Positions 45,203 through 53,288 of a DNA stretch of 64,000 bases are shown here, in pieces. The first letter of the stretch is position 1. Each line of letters starts with the position of its first letter. Made by a program: the position numbers and the translations under genes. Source of the stretch: Chthoniobacterales bacterium (GTDB lineage: Bacteria; Verrucomicrobiota; Verrucomicrobiia; Chthoniobacterales; JACTMZ01); the NCBI GenBank assembly GCA_018402585.1, contig JAGYIO010000001.1, positions 248,001 to 312,000 of the forward strand, read 5' to 3'. Under the pieces are notes generated by a model. It searched no databases and had not been told where the DNA came from. It saw only the letters and a list, made by a program, of their open reading frames with translations.

Positions 45203-46164
45203 TCACCGCGTTTTTTAAGGACGGCGAGACCTTCCGTTTTGTCCGCGAAGTGCAGACCGTCGAAGGACTCAAAGACGCGGTCTGGATCGACGTGCTCCGC
45301 CCCACCCCGGAGGAAAAAGACATCCTGCGCGGTGCCCTCAACATCGAACTCACCCTGCAGCATCCGACCATTTACCACGAAGACGACACACTCTTTATGA
45401 CCATGGGCCTGGTCAGTAAGGACGAGGAAAACGAAACGCGGGTCAACAAACTCACCTTTATCCTCCACGAGGACTGTGTGGTCACCCTGCACGAGATCGA
45501 GCTGATGCCCGTGGCCATCTTCGCCCAGCGCATCCGCCGCAAAGCGCACCTCTACGACAACCCGCAAAAAATCCTCTGGGGCCTCCTCTTCGCTCTGAGC
45601 GAGACCGTGGCCGACCGGGTCGAAGCCGTCGGCACCGACCTTGAGCAGTTGTCCAAGACCATTGCCGAAATGCCGACCGAACTCGGCACCGGTAAAACCG
45701 GCACCATGACCGAGATCAGCGAGTTGCTCGCCGAACTCTCGCGCTACGAAGACTTCATCTCGCAGAGTGGCGAGAGCGTGCTGCAACTGGCGCGCGTGGT
45801 CCGCTACTTCAACGCCGAAGTCGACGGCTTCACCGACGCCGAGTTGCAGGCCCGGGTCAACGAATTGGCCGCGGACGTTGCCGGGATCAAAGACCATCTC
45901 GCTTTCGAGCACGACAAAGTCCGCTACCTGCAGCAGGCCTCCATGGGCATCCTGAACATGCAGCAGAACCAGATCGTCAAAGTATTCACCATCCTCACCG
46001 CCGTTTTCCTCCCGCCCACTCTGGTCGGCACCATGTATGGGATGAACTTCGCCTACATGCCCGAGCTGTCTTGGAAGTGGGGCTTTCCCGTGACGATTCT
46101 TTTGACCTTCCTCTCCGCCATCCTTCCCCTCGTCTACATCAAAAAGAAGCGCTGGCTGCGCTGA
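45199..46164 (+). CDS. corA: CorA-family magnesium/divalent cation transporter
   Basis: 321 residues. Cytoplasmic alpha/beta domain and long stalk helix (about 120-260), then two membrane helices: IVKVFTILTAVFLPPTLVGT followed by the family signature MYGMNF (the GMN motif), and FPVTILLTFLSAILPLVYI with a basic end KKKRWLR. Pumps or channels Mg2+ (or Co2+/Ni2+) as a pentamer. Standard length and topology. Confidence 0.92.
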   Translation: MITAFFKDGETFRFVREVQTVEGLKDAVWIDVLRPTPEEKDILRGALNIELTLQHPTIYHEDDTLFMTMGLVSKDEENETRVNKLTFILHEDCVVTLHEIELMPVAIFAQRIRRKAHLYDNPQKILWGLLFALSETVADRVEAVGTDLEQLSKTIAEMPTELGTGKTGTMTEISELLAELSRYEDFISQSGESVLQLARVVRYFNAEVDGFTDAELQARVNELAADVAGIKDHLAFEHDKVRYLQQASMGILNMQQNQIVKVFTILTAVFLPPTLVGTMYGMNFAYMPELSWKWGFPVTILLTFLSAILPLVYIKKKRWLR

Positions 46165-46197
46165 CCCGCACCCATGGGAACGAAGCCAAGCGACTCG

Positions 46198-46258
46198 CGA
46201 GGACGTTCGCCCTCCAGCGCATTTCTCATGGGAGGGCGGCCGTCCTCGGCCGCCGCCC
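46198..46258. repeat. REP-like inverted pair, GGAGGGCG family
   Basis: CGAGGACGTTCGCCCTCCAG on one side and GGGAGGGCGGCCGTCCTCGG on the other form an inverted pair. Located between corA and the SUI1-type gene. Confidence 0.5.
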
Positions 46259-46277
46259 ACCGCCCGCACTGAAACGC

Positions 46278-46694
46278 ATGCCCCGCGAAAAGAAACAACG
46301 CATCGCGACCGAAGCGGCGCCCGCCGCGTTCGCCAGTCCCTTCGCGACCCTCGACCTCCCGGGCCGCGAGCTTCCCCCAGAAGGTAGGGACCCGCGGCCC
46401 GCGGGTCCGCCTCAAGACCAACGGCCGAGCGAGCCGCTCGGCCCTACCTTCCAAGAACGCCTCCTCCTCCGCCGCTCCACCGCCCACCGCGGCGGCAAAA
46501 CCGTCCTCGTCCTCGAAGGCTTCTCCCCCGCCTGGTCTGAGGCAAAGTTGGAATCGCTCCTCCACGATCTGAAAACCTCCCTCGGCTGCGGCGGCCAAAT
46601 CGAAAGCCGCACCCTCGCGCTCCAAGGCGAACTTACCGACCGCCTCATCCCCCTCCTCAAATCCCGCGGCTTCGCCGTGAAGCGCGGTTGGTAG
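46278..46694 (+). CDS. SUI1/YciH-type translation factor with in-frame REPIN insertion
   Basis: 138 residues. The C-terminal 75 residues (GGKTVLVLEGFSPAWSEAKL, TSLGCGGQIESRTLALQG, LIPLLKSRGFAVKRG) are a SUI1/eIF1 domain as in YciH, a protein that binds the small ribosomal subunit. The N-terminal part is disordered-looking, and about 22 residues (GRDPRPAGPPQDQRPSEPLG) are encoded by a 66-bp REPIN-like repeat that keeps the frame open. The repeat lies in the linker before the domain, so the domain itself is intact. Start at MPREKKQRIA. Confidence 0.8.
   Translation: MPREKKQRIATEAAPAAFASPFATLDLPGRELPPEGRDPRPAGPPQDQRPSEPLGPTFQERLLLRRSTAHRGGKTVLVLEGFSPAWSEAKLESLLHDLKTSLGCGGQIESRTLALQGELTDRLIPLLKSRGFAVKRGW
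46383..46448. repeat. REPIN-like element, GGTAGGG family, copy 3, inside a gene
   Basis: 66 bp (22 codons). Against copies 1 and 2 both hairpins keep pairing through paired changes: ACACGCG/CGCGTGT became ACCCGCG/CGCGGGT and GACGAGC/GCTCGTC became GCCGAGC/GCTCGGC. Confidence 0.78.
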
Positions 46695-46808
46695 AATGTC
46701 GCGTCGAGAGCTTGTCCGCCCGCGTGCGGATCCCCGGCGACATTCACTCGCGCGTTTTCGATCCTCGTCTTCACGCTCTCTCGTTTGTTCCATCGGGGTT
46801 TTGACTAC

Positions 46809-46864
46809 GTGGCATCGGCATCTTGCCGATGATGTCCAGTCATCACGGGCAAGATGCCTGCCAC
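46809..46864. repeat. REPIN-like element, GTGGCATCGGCA family, copy 1
   Basis: Starts GTGGCA and ends TGCCAC; hairpins ATCGGCA-TCT-TGCCGAT and GGCA-AGA-TGCC. Part of a 511-bp gene-free stretch (46695-47205) that otherwise holds only the next repeat. Confidence 0.7.
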
Positions 46865-47082
46865 TTTTCGGCAAAACTGATGCAAGGCCTGTCAAGAGCT
46901 TCGCCGAAAACGCTCTAGCGCCAACGCCCGGCGGCGGAGCCGAGTCTGCGAGACGGCCCTTGGGCAAACCCGCCGCGACATATGTCTCCACTCCGCATTC
47001 TTCACGTCCTCTGCGGTTTAAAAAACACCTCCGCCTGCTCGCCAGACGTGAGGACGGGGCGCACCTTCATCTTTTCCGAAAA

Positions 47083-47148
47083 GGTGGATCGCGATGTCCC
47101 TATCGCGATTACCTACTGAACCATCGCGCCGGGACGGCGCGATCCATC
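47083..47148. repeat. REPIN-like element, GTGGATCGCG family, copy 1
   Basis: Left half GGTGGATCGCGATGTCCCTA then TCGCGAT; right half ATCGCGCCGGGACGGCGCGA then TCCATC. Each half is a hairpin; together they form an inverted pair. Confidence 0.7.
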
Positions 47149-47205
47149 TTCCAAGTGCTCAGCGCTCTCCGCGCCCGCTGCGCTTGCAAAAAAATCCGCC
47201 GCCAG

Positions 47206-48735
47206 TCACGACGACTTGGCCAAACACTTCGTCCCCCACCCGCAAGGCCCGTAGCAGTCCGGCTTGGAGAAGCTGTGCATCTGCGGGGCTGGCGGCACGT
47301 CGCCCGGCTCGAGCTTCACACTCTTCAGCGTGTCCTCCAGACGGTTGAGCGTCTCGTCGAGCAGTTCCTGCGGCACATTGAGCGCCGGCTCGATCCGGAT
47401 ACTCTCCGCACTGATCAAGGTCCCCGCGGTCAAGACGCGGCGATGGAACATGCCCTGCGCGACCTTGTAGCCGACAGATGAAGAGGGGAACTTCAGGCCA
47501 ATGAGCAGACCCTGCCCCGTGACCTCTTTCAAAACATCCGGGTAGCGCGCCTTCAACTCGTTTAGCTTGGCCATCATGTAGTGACCCTTGCGCGCGGCCT
47601 GCCCCGGGGTGTCTTCCTCGAGCATGACTTCGATCGCGGCCAGCGCCGCCGCACAGGCCAGCGGGTTACCGCCCGTTGTCGTGGTGTGCATGAAGGGATT
47701 CGGCTCCATCACGCTCCAAATTTTCGCGCTGGAGAAAAAGCCGCTGCAAGCCACCACGCCGCCGCCCAAGGCTTTGCCGAAACACATGATGTCTGGCGTG
47801 ATACCCGAGTGATCGACGCCGAAAAGTTTGCCCGTGCGGCCGAAACCGGTCTGCACCTCGTCGGCGATGAGCAGAACTTCGTAATGGTCACAGATCGCGC
47901 GGAGGCGCGGCAGGAAGTCCGGTGGCGGCACAATGGCCCCCGCTTCGCCCTGCACCGGTTCGATGATCACCGCAGCCATGCTGTCACCCACCATGTGGGC
48001 TGCTTCGAGCTCCTTCTCCACCGCGCAGGCGCAGCCGTAGGGGACAAAGCGCACGCCTTCGAGCAGGGGGAGGAGCGGCTGGCGGAAGACCGCTTTGCCG
48101 GTCACGGACAATGACCCGAGCGTCTTCCCGTGGAAACCTTTCTGCATCGAAATGATGCCCTTCTTACCGGTGTAGAGCTTGGCCAGTTTCAATGCGCCTT
48201 CGATCGCTTCCGTCCCGCTGTTGGCGAAGAAACCTTTTTGAATCTCACCCGGAGTGATATGGGCGATGACCCGGCCGAGTTGCGCCCGGAGCGGATCGAG
48301 CATCTCCTGCGAGTATTGCGGTGAGCGGTCGAGTTGCGCTTTGACCGCGGCGATGATTTTCGGATGACGCAGCCCGTAGCTGTAGAGCCCGAAGCCGCCA
48401 AGCATGTCGATGAACTCACGCCCGAGGGCGTCACGGATCAGCGAGCCCTCGCCCTCCCACTCGGTGAAGGCGAACTCACCGCCGAGGGTGGCCGACTTGC
48501 GGTGCTCGAGGAACCCGGCATTGATGTGCTGGGCGAAATTTTCCACCGTCTGCTCGGCAATCCGCTGCCGCGCCTCAAGCGCGATTTCCTGGTCCGGCTT
48601 CTTGACCAGATCGAGCATCCACCGCGCTTCCTCCAAAGCATATTCGTGGTCGCGCAAATGCGGGGACTCCACCTGCTTGGAGGAAATATCAGCCGCTGTC
48701 GCGGCGCGGGAAGGAGGTGTTTCCGACAAGGACAT
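47206..48735 (-). CDS. Class III aminotransferase, putrescine aminotransferase-like
   Basis: 509 residues, fold type I PLP enzyme. GIISMQKGFHGKTLGSLSVT (phosphate/ring region), LLIADEVQTGFGRTGKLFGV, and the PLP lysine in MCFGKALGGG. The long N-terminal helical part (LEEARWMLDLVKKPDQEIAL, GGEFAFTEWEGEGS) matches putrescine--2-oxoglutarate aminotransferase (PatA) rather than acetylornithine aminotransferase. The C-terminus has a small Cys-rich tail (DCYGPCGWGTKCLAKSS) not usual for the family. Likely degrades putrescine to 4-aminobutanal. Single gene. Confidence 0.82.
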   Translation of the reverse strand: MSLSETPPSRAATAADISSKQVESPHLRDHEYALEEARWMLDLVKKPDQEIALEARQRIAEQTVENFAQHINAGFLEHRKSATLGGEFAFTEWEGEGSLIRDALGREFIDMLGGFGLYSYGLRHPKIIAAVKAQLDRSPQYSQEMLDPLRAQLGRVIAHITPGEIQKGFFANSGTEAIEGALKLAKLYTGKKGIISMQKGFHGKTLGSLSVTGKAVFRQPLLPLLEGVRFVPYGCACAVEKELEAAHMVGDSMAAVIIEPVQGEAGAIVPPPDFLPRLRAICDHYEVLLIADEVQTGFGRTGKLFGVDHSGITPDIMCFGKALGGGVVACSGFFSSAKIWSVMEPNPFMHTTTTGGNPLACAAALAAIEVMLEEDTPGQAARKGHYMMAKLNELKARYPDVLKEVTGQGLLIGLKFPSSSVGYKVAQGMFHRRVLTAGTLISAESIRIEPALNVPQELLDETLNRLEDTLKSVKLEPGDVPPAPQMHSFSKPDCYGPCGWGTKCLAKSS

Positions 48736-48788
48736 GATGGATCAATAAACAACGGCCCGCGCAGTCCCGCAAGGCGATTCCCGACTGG

Positions 48789-50171
48789 TCAGAGGACGGA
48801 TTCCCCGGCCTCCACTGATTGAGGACAACGTTTGGCGTGCACACTGACCACCCGGCGCCCGTCGGTCTGGCTCACCGTGAACTCGTATCCGTCGATGCGT
48901 ACGGTTTCGCCTTTCTTCGGCAAATGGCCGAGTTCGTGGGTCAAATACCCGCCGATCGTGCTCACCTCGGTGCTCTCGACTTCGACCCCGATCATTTCCC
49001 CGAGATCGTGCAAGGCCACGCCGCCCTCAAGGACGAATTCGTCCTCTCCAACTTTGCGGTATTCCTCCTCGTCGGTGTCAAACTCATCTTGGATTTCGCC
49101 GACCAGTTCGGCCAGCACGTTGTCCAGCGTGACCACCCCGACCGCGCCGCCGTATTCATCGACCACCACGGCCAAATGCGCACCCTTGCCGAGAAACAGT
49201 TTGAGCAAGCGCTCGAGCGGCATCAATTCCGGCACGTGCAGGAGATCACGCTGGATCGAAGCAAGGTCGCTCCTGTCCGCCTGGACCAAGGCCAACAAAT
49301 CTTTGATGTGAACCAAACCTGTGCTCTCATCAAAGCGCCCGCGGCAGAGCGGAAAACGCGTATGTCGCGATTCGAGGGCGGTGCCGATGTTGTCGTCGAA
49401 ACTTTCCTCCAAATCGAGAAAGACCACCTCGCCACGCGGGGTCATGATATCGCGCACCACGCGTTTGCGCAGGTCGAGTGCATTGATCAGGATTTCCCGA
49501 CCCAGCGTACTCACTGTTCCGCCATTGCCTTCCGCCGTGTTGCGCAAAAGCGAGCGTAGTTCGTCCTCCGTATCCTCACCGGGTAACCGCGGGTCGGGCG
49601 GGGTGCGCAGAACAGTCCGCAGGATCCAGCCGGAGACAAAGTCGACCACCCGAACCAGCGGGCGCAGCATGAAGTGGAACAGGCGCATCGGCCCCGCCGT
49701 CCAGAGCATGATTTCCCGCGCACGGCGGATGGCCAGCAGCTTCGGCACCTGTTCGCCCAAGACAACATGGAGGAAGGAGAGCAAGGAAAAAACCACCACG
49801 AAGGCGATGACCGCCACCGCGGTCTCGTTGCCGATGCCGGCCCAGCGCAGCCACGGCTCAAGGAGGCGCGCGACGAACGGCGCCCCGACCCAACCCAGCC
49901 CGAGGCTGGTCAAGGTGATGCCCAGCTGCGCCGCCGACAAGTAAGGTTGCGTATTCTGAAGCATCTTGCGCACCCGCGCACCATTGCGCCGTCCGCCGAA
50001 ATCATCCTCCTCGTCGCCACCACCGGCGCGCAATTTCACCATGGCGAACTCGGCCGCGACGAAGAAGCCGTTGAGCAGAAGGAGCGCCATTACGGCAAGC
50101 AAAGGCAGGCCGGCACCATCAGCCGCTTCCGGTAAAGCGGCAGCTAGGCTTTGGAATGGGGGAAGAGACAT
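48789..50171 (-). CDS. CNNM/CorC-type (hemolysin family) membrane protein
   Basis: 460 residues from MSLPPFQSLAAALPEA. DUF21/CNNM membrane domain with helices (LLAVMALLLLNGFFVAAEFA; AVAVIAFVVVFSLLSFLHVV; LGEQVPKLLAIRRA), two CBS domains (VRDIMTPRGEVVFLDLEES, VHIKDLLALV; VVDEYGGAVGVVTLDNVLAE) and the C-terminal CorC_HlyC domain. This family is linked to Mg2+/Co2+ efflux and ion balance, not to lysis of red cells. The in-frame upstream ATG would add a non-membrane leader and is rejected. Confidence 0.88.
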   Translation of the reverse strand: MSLPPFQSLAAALPEAADGAGLPLLAVMALLLLNGFFVAAEFAMVKLRAGGGDEEDDFGGRRNGARVRKMLQNTQPYLSAAQLGITLTSLGLGWVGAPFVARLLEPWLRWAGIGNETAVAVIAFVVVFSLLSFLHVVLGEQVPKLLAIRRAREIMLWTAGPMRLFHFMLRPLVRVVDFVSGWILRTVLRTPPDPRLPGEDTEDELRSLLRNTAEGNGGTVSTLGREILINALDLRKRVVRDIMTPRGEVVFLDLEESFDDNIGTALESRHTRFPLCRGRFDESTGLVHIKDLLALVQADRSDLASIQRDLLHVPELMPLERLLKLFLGKGAHLAVVVDEYGGAVGVVTLDNVLAELVGEIQDEFDTDEEEYRKVGEDEFVLEGGVALHDLGEMIGVEVESTEVSTIGGYLTHELGHLPKKGETVRIDGYEFTVSQTDGRRVVSVHAKRCPQSVEAGESVL

Positions 50172-50271
50172 TATCTGATCAATCGCGCTTTGGAAAAAAA
50201 GGCCGGAGCATCGGCTCCGGAGCGCGATCGATGTGATCGGCGGCACCGGGCGGCGCCGCGTGGGGCACCTG

Positions 50272-50541
50272 CTACCAGCTTGCTTTTGTTATGCCCGGGA
50301 TCAACCCCGCGCAGGCCAGTTCACGAAAGGTCAAGCGCGACATCTGGAACTCGCGGATGAAAGCACGCTTGCGGCCCGAGACACGGCAACGATTCGAGAG
50401 GCGCACCGGGCTGGCATTGCGGGGCAATTGGGCCAAAGCGAGGTAGTCACCCTTCTTTTTCAGATCGGCGCGCAATTCGGCGTGTTTGGCCACCGTTTTG
50501 CGTTTGCGCTTTTCGCGCTCTGTCCATGCTTTTTTTGCCAT
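50272..50541 (-). CDS. rpsN: 30S ribosomal protein S14, zinc-free type
   Basis: 89 residues. MAKKAWTEREKRKRKTVAKH, ASPVRLSNRCRVSGRKRAFI, then LTFRELACAGLIPGITKASW. It lacks the CxxC pairs of the zinc-binding S14. It is away from the S10-spc ribosomal operon, which suggests the alternative copy often expressed when zinc is scarce, but no regulator site is visible and this is inference. Confidence 0.93.
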   Translation of the reverse strand: MAKKAWTEREKRKRKTVAKHAELRADLKKKGDYLALAQLPRNASPVRLSNRCRVSGRKRAFIREFQMSRLTFRELACAGLIPGITKASW

Positions 50542-50728
50542 ATCGTCCGGAAATTAGTACGAAATAATGCCTCGGTTGCCGCCCGGGGGCAAGTTCTAAA
50601 TCAAAGCTGCCCAGAAAAATTCCTCTGTCCGAGTGAAATATTTGACACCCCTGGGCGAACCGATAATTATTCAAAGCCGACCGCGGAGAAAACCTCGAGC
50701 CGACCCGCCAGCAGTTGCAGCACCCACC

Positions 50729-51625
50729 ATGAACGAGCCTAAAAAAGAAACAGTCCGCATTGTCCTTCCGCCCCTTCGCGACGGCAACCCCGGCGCTGCC
50801 AACCCCCGCGAAGCAGCCATGATCAATCTACCGCCCAAACCCCTCCCCACCGCGGCCGGTGCTCCAGCCACCATGCCCGCTCCGCCCCAAGCTGGTGTTC
50901 CCTTCGCCCCTTCGACCTTCCCCGCCATGCCGCGGCCACCCGGCGCCCCCGCGGCATCGTCCACGCCGCCCATGCCCCCCAGACCAATGGGCAGCGCACC
51001 TCCGGCCGTGCCCAAACCACCGGGCCTCGCCGCCGCGCCGCCTGCACCGAGACCGATGGCAGTCGCACCCGTCGCCGCCCCGCGGCCACCAAGTGCCGGA
51101 AATGCCGGCGCACCCACCATGGCACCGAGGCCCCCCATGCCACCCGCACCCCTTGGCGCGCCTGCTGCAAAACCTGCCGCACCATCCGGCTTTCCGGCCA
51201 CGGCATCTTCGCCTGCACCAGTCTCTGCCTTCCCCAAACCACCGGCTCCGGGTGGATTCCCCCTCCCGCCCAAACCCACCGCACCCTCGCTCTTGGGTGG
51301 CGCGGTGCCACCCATCCCGGTCTCCGCTCTGCCCAGGCCTGCCATGGCTGCACCTGCGGCAATCAAGCCCGCCTCTCCCGCCGAGTTGAAAAAAGGCACT
51401 GCGAAAATCGCCACCGGCCCCACACCCCGCCCCGCCCCGCAAGCCACGGTGAAGATTGCCCCGGCCAGCGCTGCGGCTACGCCCGCCCCCGCAGTCAAGA
51501 CTGCCGCGCCGGATGATGTTGCCTCGGTCGACCCCACCCCCGATGCGCTCACCGGCACCCTCGCTCTTGCCGCAACCCTTGTCGCCCTAGCCGCCCTCGG
51601 CATCCAGATCTGGATGTACCTTTAA
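50729..51625 (+). CDS. Proline/alanine-rich tail-anchored protein
   Basis: 298 residues. After a short charged start (MNEPKKETVRIVLPPLRDG) most of the protein is Pro/Ala-rich low complexity with repeated PPMPP, PRPM and PKPPA. The last 22 residues are hydrophobic (LTGTLALAATLVALAALGIQ ending WMYL), a C-terminal membrane anchor. Similar proteins in this phylum precede trxA, as here (30 bp). A TTGACA at 50642-50647 could be its -35 box; no good -10 is seen. Function unknown, probably a spacer or envelope protein. Confidence 0.6.
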   Translation: MNEPKKETVRIVLPPLRDGNPGAANPREAAMINLPPKPLPTAAGAPATMPAPPQAGVPFAPSTFPAMPRPPGAPAASSTPPMPPRPMGSAPPAVPKPPGLAAAPPAPRPMAVAPVAAPRPPSAGNAGAPTMAPRPPMPPAPLGAPAAKPAAPSGFPATASSPAPVSAFPKPPAPGGFPLPPKPTAPSLLGGAVPPIPVSALPRPAMAAPAAIKPASPAELKKGTAKIATGPTPRPAPQATVKIAPASAAATPAPAVKTAAPDDVASVDPTPDALTGTLALAATLVALAALGIQIWMYL

Positions 51626-51655
51626 AAAACCACCATCCAAAAAACCAGACAAACC

Positions 51656-51985
51656 ATGGCCAGCACCAACGTCCTGCAACTCAACGACAGCAATTTCGAC
51701 AGCGAAATCAACAAAGGCGCCCTCCCCGTCCTGGTCGATTTCTGGGCTCCTTGGTGCGGACCCTGCCGCATGATTGCCCCCGTGCTCGAGAAAATTGCCG
51801 ATGCCATGGCCGGCAAAGCGGTGGTCGCCAAGGTGAACGTTGACGAAGCCCCTGGAGTGGCCAGCCGCTTCGGCGTCTCCTCGATCCCGACCCTCCTTTT
51901 CTTCAAAAATGGCGAGGTGAACGGCCAGGTCGTCGGGTTGCAAAGCGAAGCCGATCTGACCGCAAGGCTCCATGCCTTGATCTAG
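51656..51985 (+). CDS. trxA: Thioredoxin
   Basis: 109 residues with the active site FWAPWCGPCRM at about 28-38, cis-proline in VSSIPTLLFF, and normal length. Reduces protein disulfides in the cytoplasm. 30 bp after the proline-rich gene. Confidence 0.95.
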   Translation: MASTNVLQLNDSNFDSEINKGALPVLVDFWAPWCGPCRMIAPVLEKIADAMAGKAVVAKVNVDEAPGVASRFGVSSIPTLLFFKNGEVNGQVVGLQSEADLTARLHALI

Positions 51986-52029
51986 TTGATAGCCGTAGCG
52001 AAGCAGAGACGGCCGCAGGCAATTGAGCG

Positions 52030-53034
52030 ATGAGCGTTGAGGGAAAATCCAGCCCTCCAAGCTCCGATCTCTCAACCCTCAACTTTCAACCTTCAACTTC
52101 CCGCGCGCTCCCCAAGGCACTCGCCCAAGAAACATCTTTCCTCGCGCGCGAGAAAAACCTCTACCTCGGCACCTCCTCGTGGAAATACGAGGGCTGGCTC
52201 GGGCAAATCTACGAGGCAGAGCGCTACCTCACGCGCGGTAAACTCTCCACCCGCCGCTTCGAGACCGAGTGCCTCGAGGAATACGCCGGCACCTTTCCGA
52301 CCGTCTGCGTCGACGCCGGCTACTACCGGTTCCCCTCCGAAAAGTATCTAGCCGGACTCTGCGCGCAGGTCCCCGACCACTTCCGTCTGAGTTACAAAGT
52401 GACCGACGAAATCACGGTGAAAAAATTTCCCCGGCTCGACCGCTTCGGCCGCCGGGCCGGAGCGGAGAACGAAAACTTCCTCCAGGCCGGACTTTTCCGC
52501 GACGCCTTCCTCGGACCGCTCTCACCCCACCGCGCGAAAACCGGCGTGCTCATCTTCGAGTTCTCCGCGTTTTATCCGACCCACTTCGCCCGCCTCCGCG
52601 ATTTTATTGCCGCGCTTGATCTCTTCCTCGGGCAGCTCCCCGCCGACTGGCAATACGGCGTTGAGGTGCGCAACGCCAAACTGCTCCGCACGGAATACTT
52701 CGACGTCCTCCGCGCGCACCAGGTGGCCCACGTCTTCAACAGTTGGACGAAAATGCCGCCAGTCGAAGAACAAATGGCCATGCCGGGCGCTTTCACGGCC
52801 GACTTCTACGCCGCCCGCTTCCTCCTCCGCCCCGGCCGCGCCTACCAGCAAGCCGTCGCAAACTTCCAACCCTACGCCGAGACCAAAGAGACCAACAAAG
52901 AAGCCCGCGCCGCACTCCGCTCCCTCATCCAACGCAGCATCGCCCATCCCACCGCGCGCCCCTCCTACGCCTTCGTCAACAACCGCCTCGAAGGCAACTC
53001 CCCCAACACCCTCGCCGCCGCCCTGAATCTCTGA
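52030..53034 (+). CDS. DUF72 family protein
   Basis: 334 residues. YLGTSSWKYEGWLGQIYEAE, CVDAGYYRFPSEKYLAGLCA, FRLSYKVTDEITVKKFPRLD, FEFSAFYPTHFARL and YGVEVRNAKLL are the DUF72 TIM-barrel pattern. Function unknown. The first 30 residues (SSDLSTLNFQPSTSRALP) are encoded by a tract rich in TCAACCTTCAACT-type repeats also seen near 11550, so the true start may be nearer residue 34, but no ATG is there. Confidence 0.8.
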   Translation: MSVEGKSSPPSSDLSTLNFQPSTSRALPKALAQETSFLAREKNLYLGTSSWKYEGWLGQIYEAERYLTRGKLSTRRFETECLEEYAGTFPTVCVDAGYYRFPSEKYLAGLCAQVPDHFRLSYKVTDEITVKKFPRLDRFGRRAGAENENFLQAGLFRDAFLGPLSPHRAKTGVLIFEFSAFYPTHFARLRDFIAALDLFLGQLPADWQYGVEVRNAKLLRTEYFDVLRAHQVAHVFNSWTKMPPVEEQMAMPGAFTADFYAARFLLRPGRAYQQAVANFQPYAETKETNKEARAALRSLIQRSIAHPTARPSYAFVNNRLEGNSPNTLAAALNL

Positions 53035-53048
53035 GGTAAATCCTCCGA

Positions 53049-53114
53049 GGTGGATCGCGCCGTCCCGGCGCGATTTTCCAGTCCGCAAATCGCGCTCGGA
53101 GAGCGCGATCCACC
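53049..53114. repeat. REPIN-like element, GTGGATCGCG family, copy 2
   Basis: Starts GGTGGATCGCGCC, ends GCGCGATCCACC; hairpins ATCGCGCC/GGCGCGAT and ATCGCGCTC/GAGCGCGAT. Confidence 0.7.
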
Positions 53115-53118
53115 TTTT

Positions 53119-53142
53119 GTAGCGTCGCCGTCCCCGGCGACG
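53119..53142. repeat. REP-like single hairpin, GTAGCGTCGCCG family, copy 1
   Basis: GTAG followed by CGTCGCCG/CGGCGACG hairpin. Second copy at 54128. Confidence 0.65.
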
Positions 53143-53180
53143 ACCGTTAGAACGTTTTCAATTCAACTCATTACAGTTCC

Positions 53181-53245
53181 TGTAGCCGCGGCACTCTGTG
53201 CCGCTCTGGGCTTACAGATGTGCGGCACAGAGTGCCGCGGCTACA
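53181..53245. repeat. REPIN-like element, GTAGCCGCGGCAC family
   Basis: Two 24-base arms in perfect inverted orientation (begin TGTAGCCGCGGCAC, end GTGCCGCGGCTACA). Each arm is also a hairpin, GCGGCAC-TCT-GTGCCGC. Confidence 0.8.
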
Positions 53246-53288
53246 ATTCAATCGAATTCGCTCTAATCCCCGGTAGGGCCCGCTGGCC

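Noticed and set aside
48789-50171. Haemolysin
   Set aside because: The family name is historical; domains are those of CNNM/CorC ion-handling proteins.
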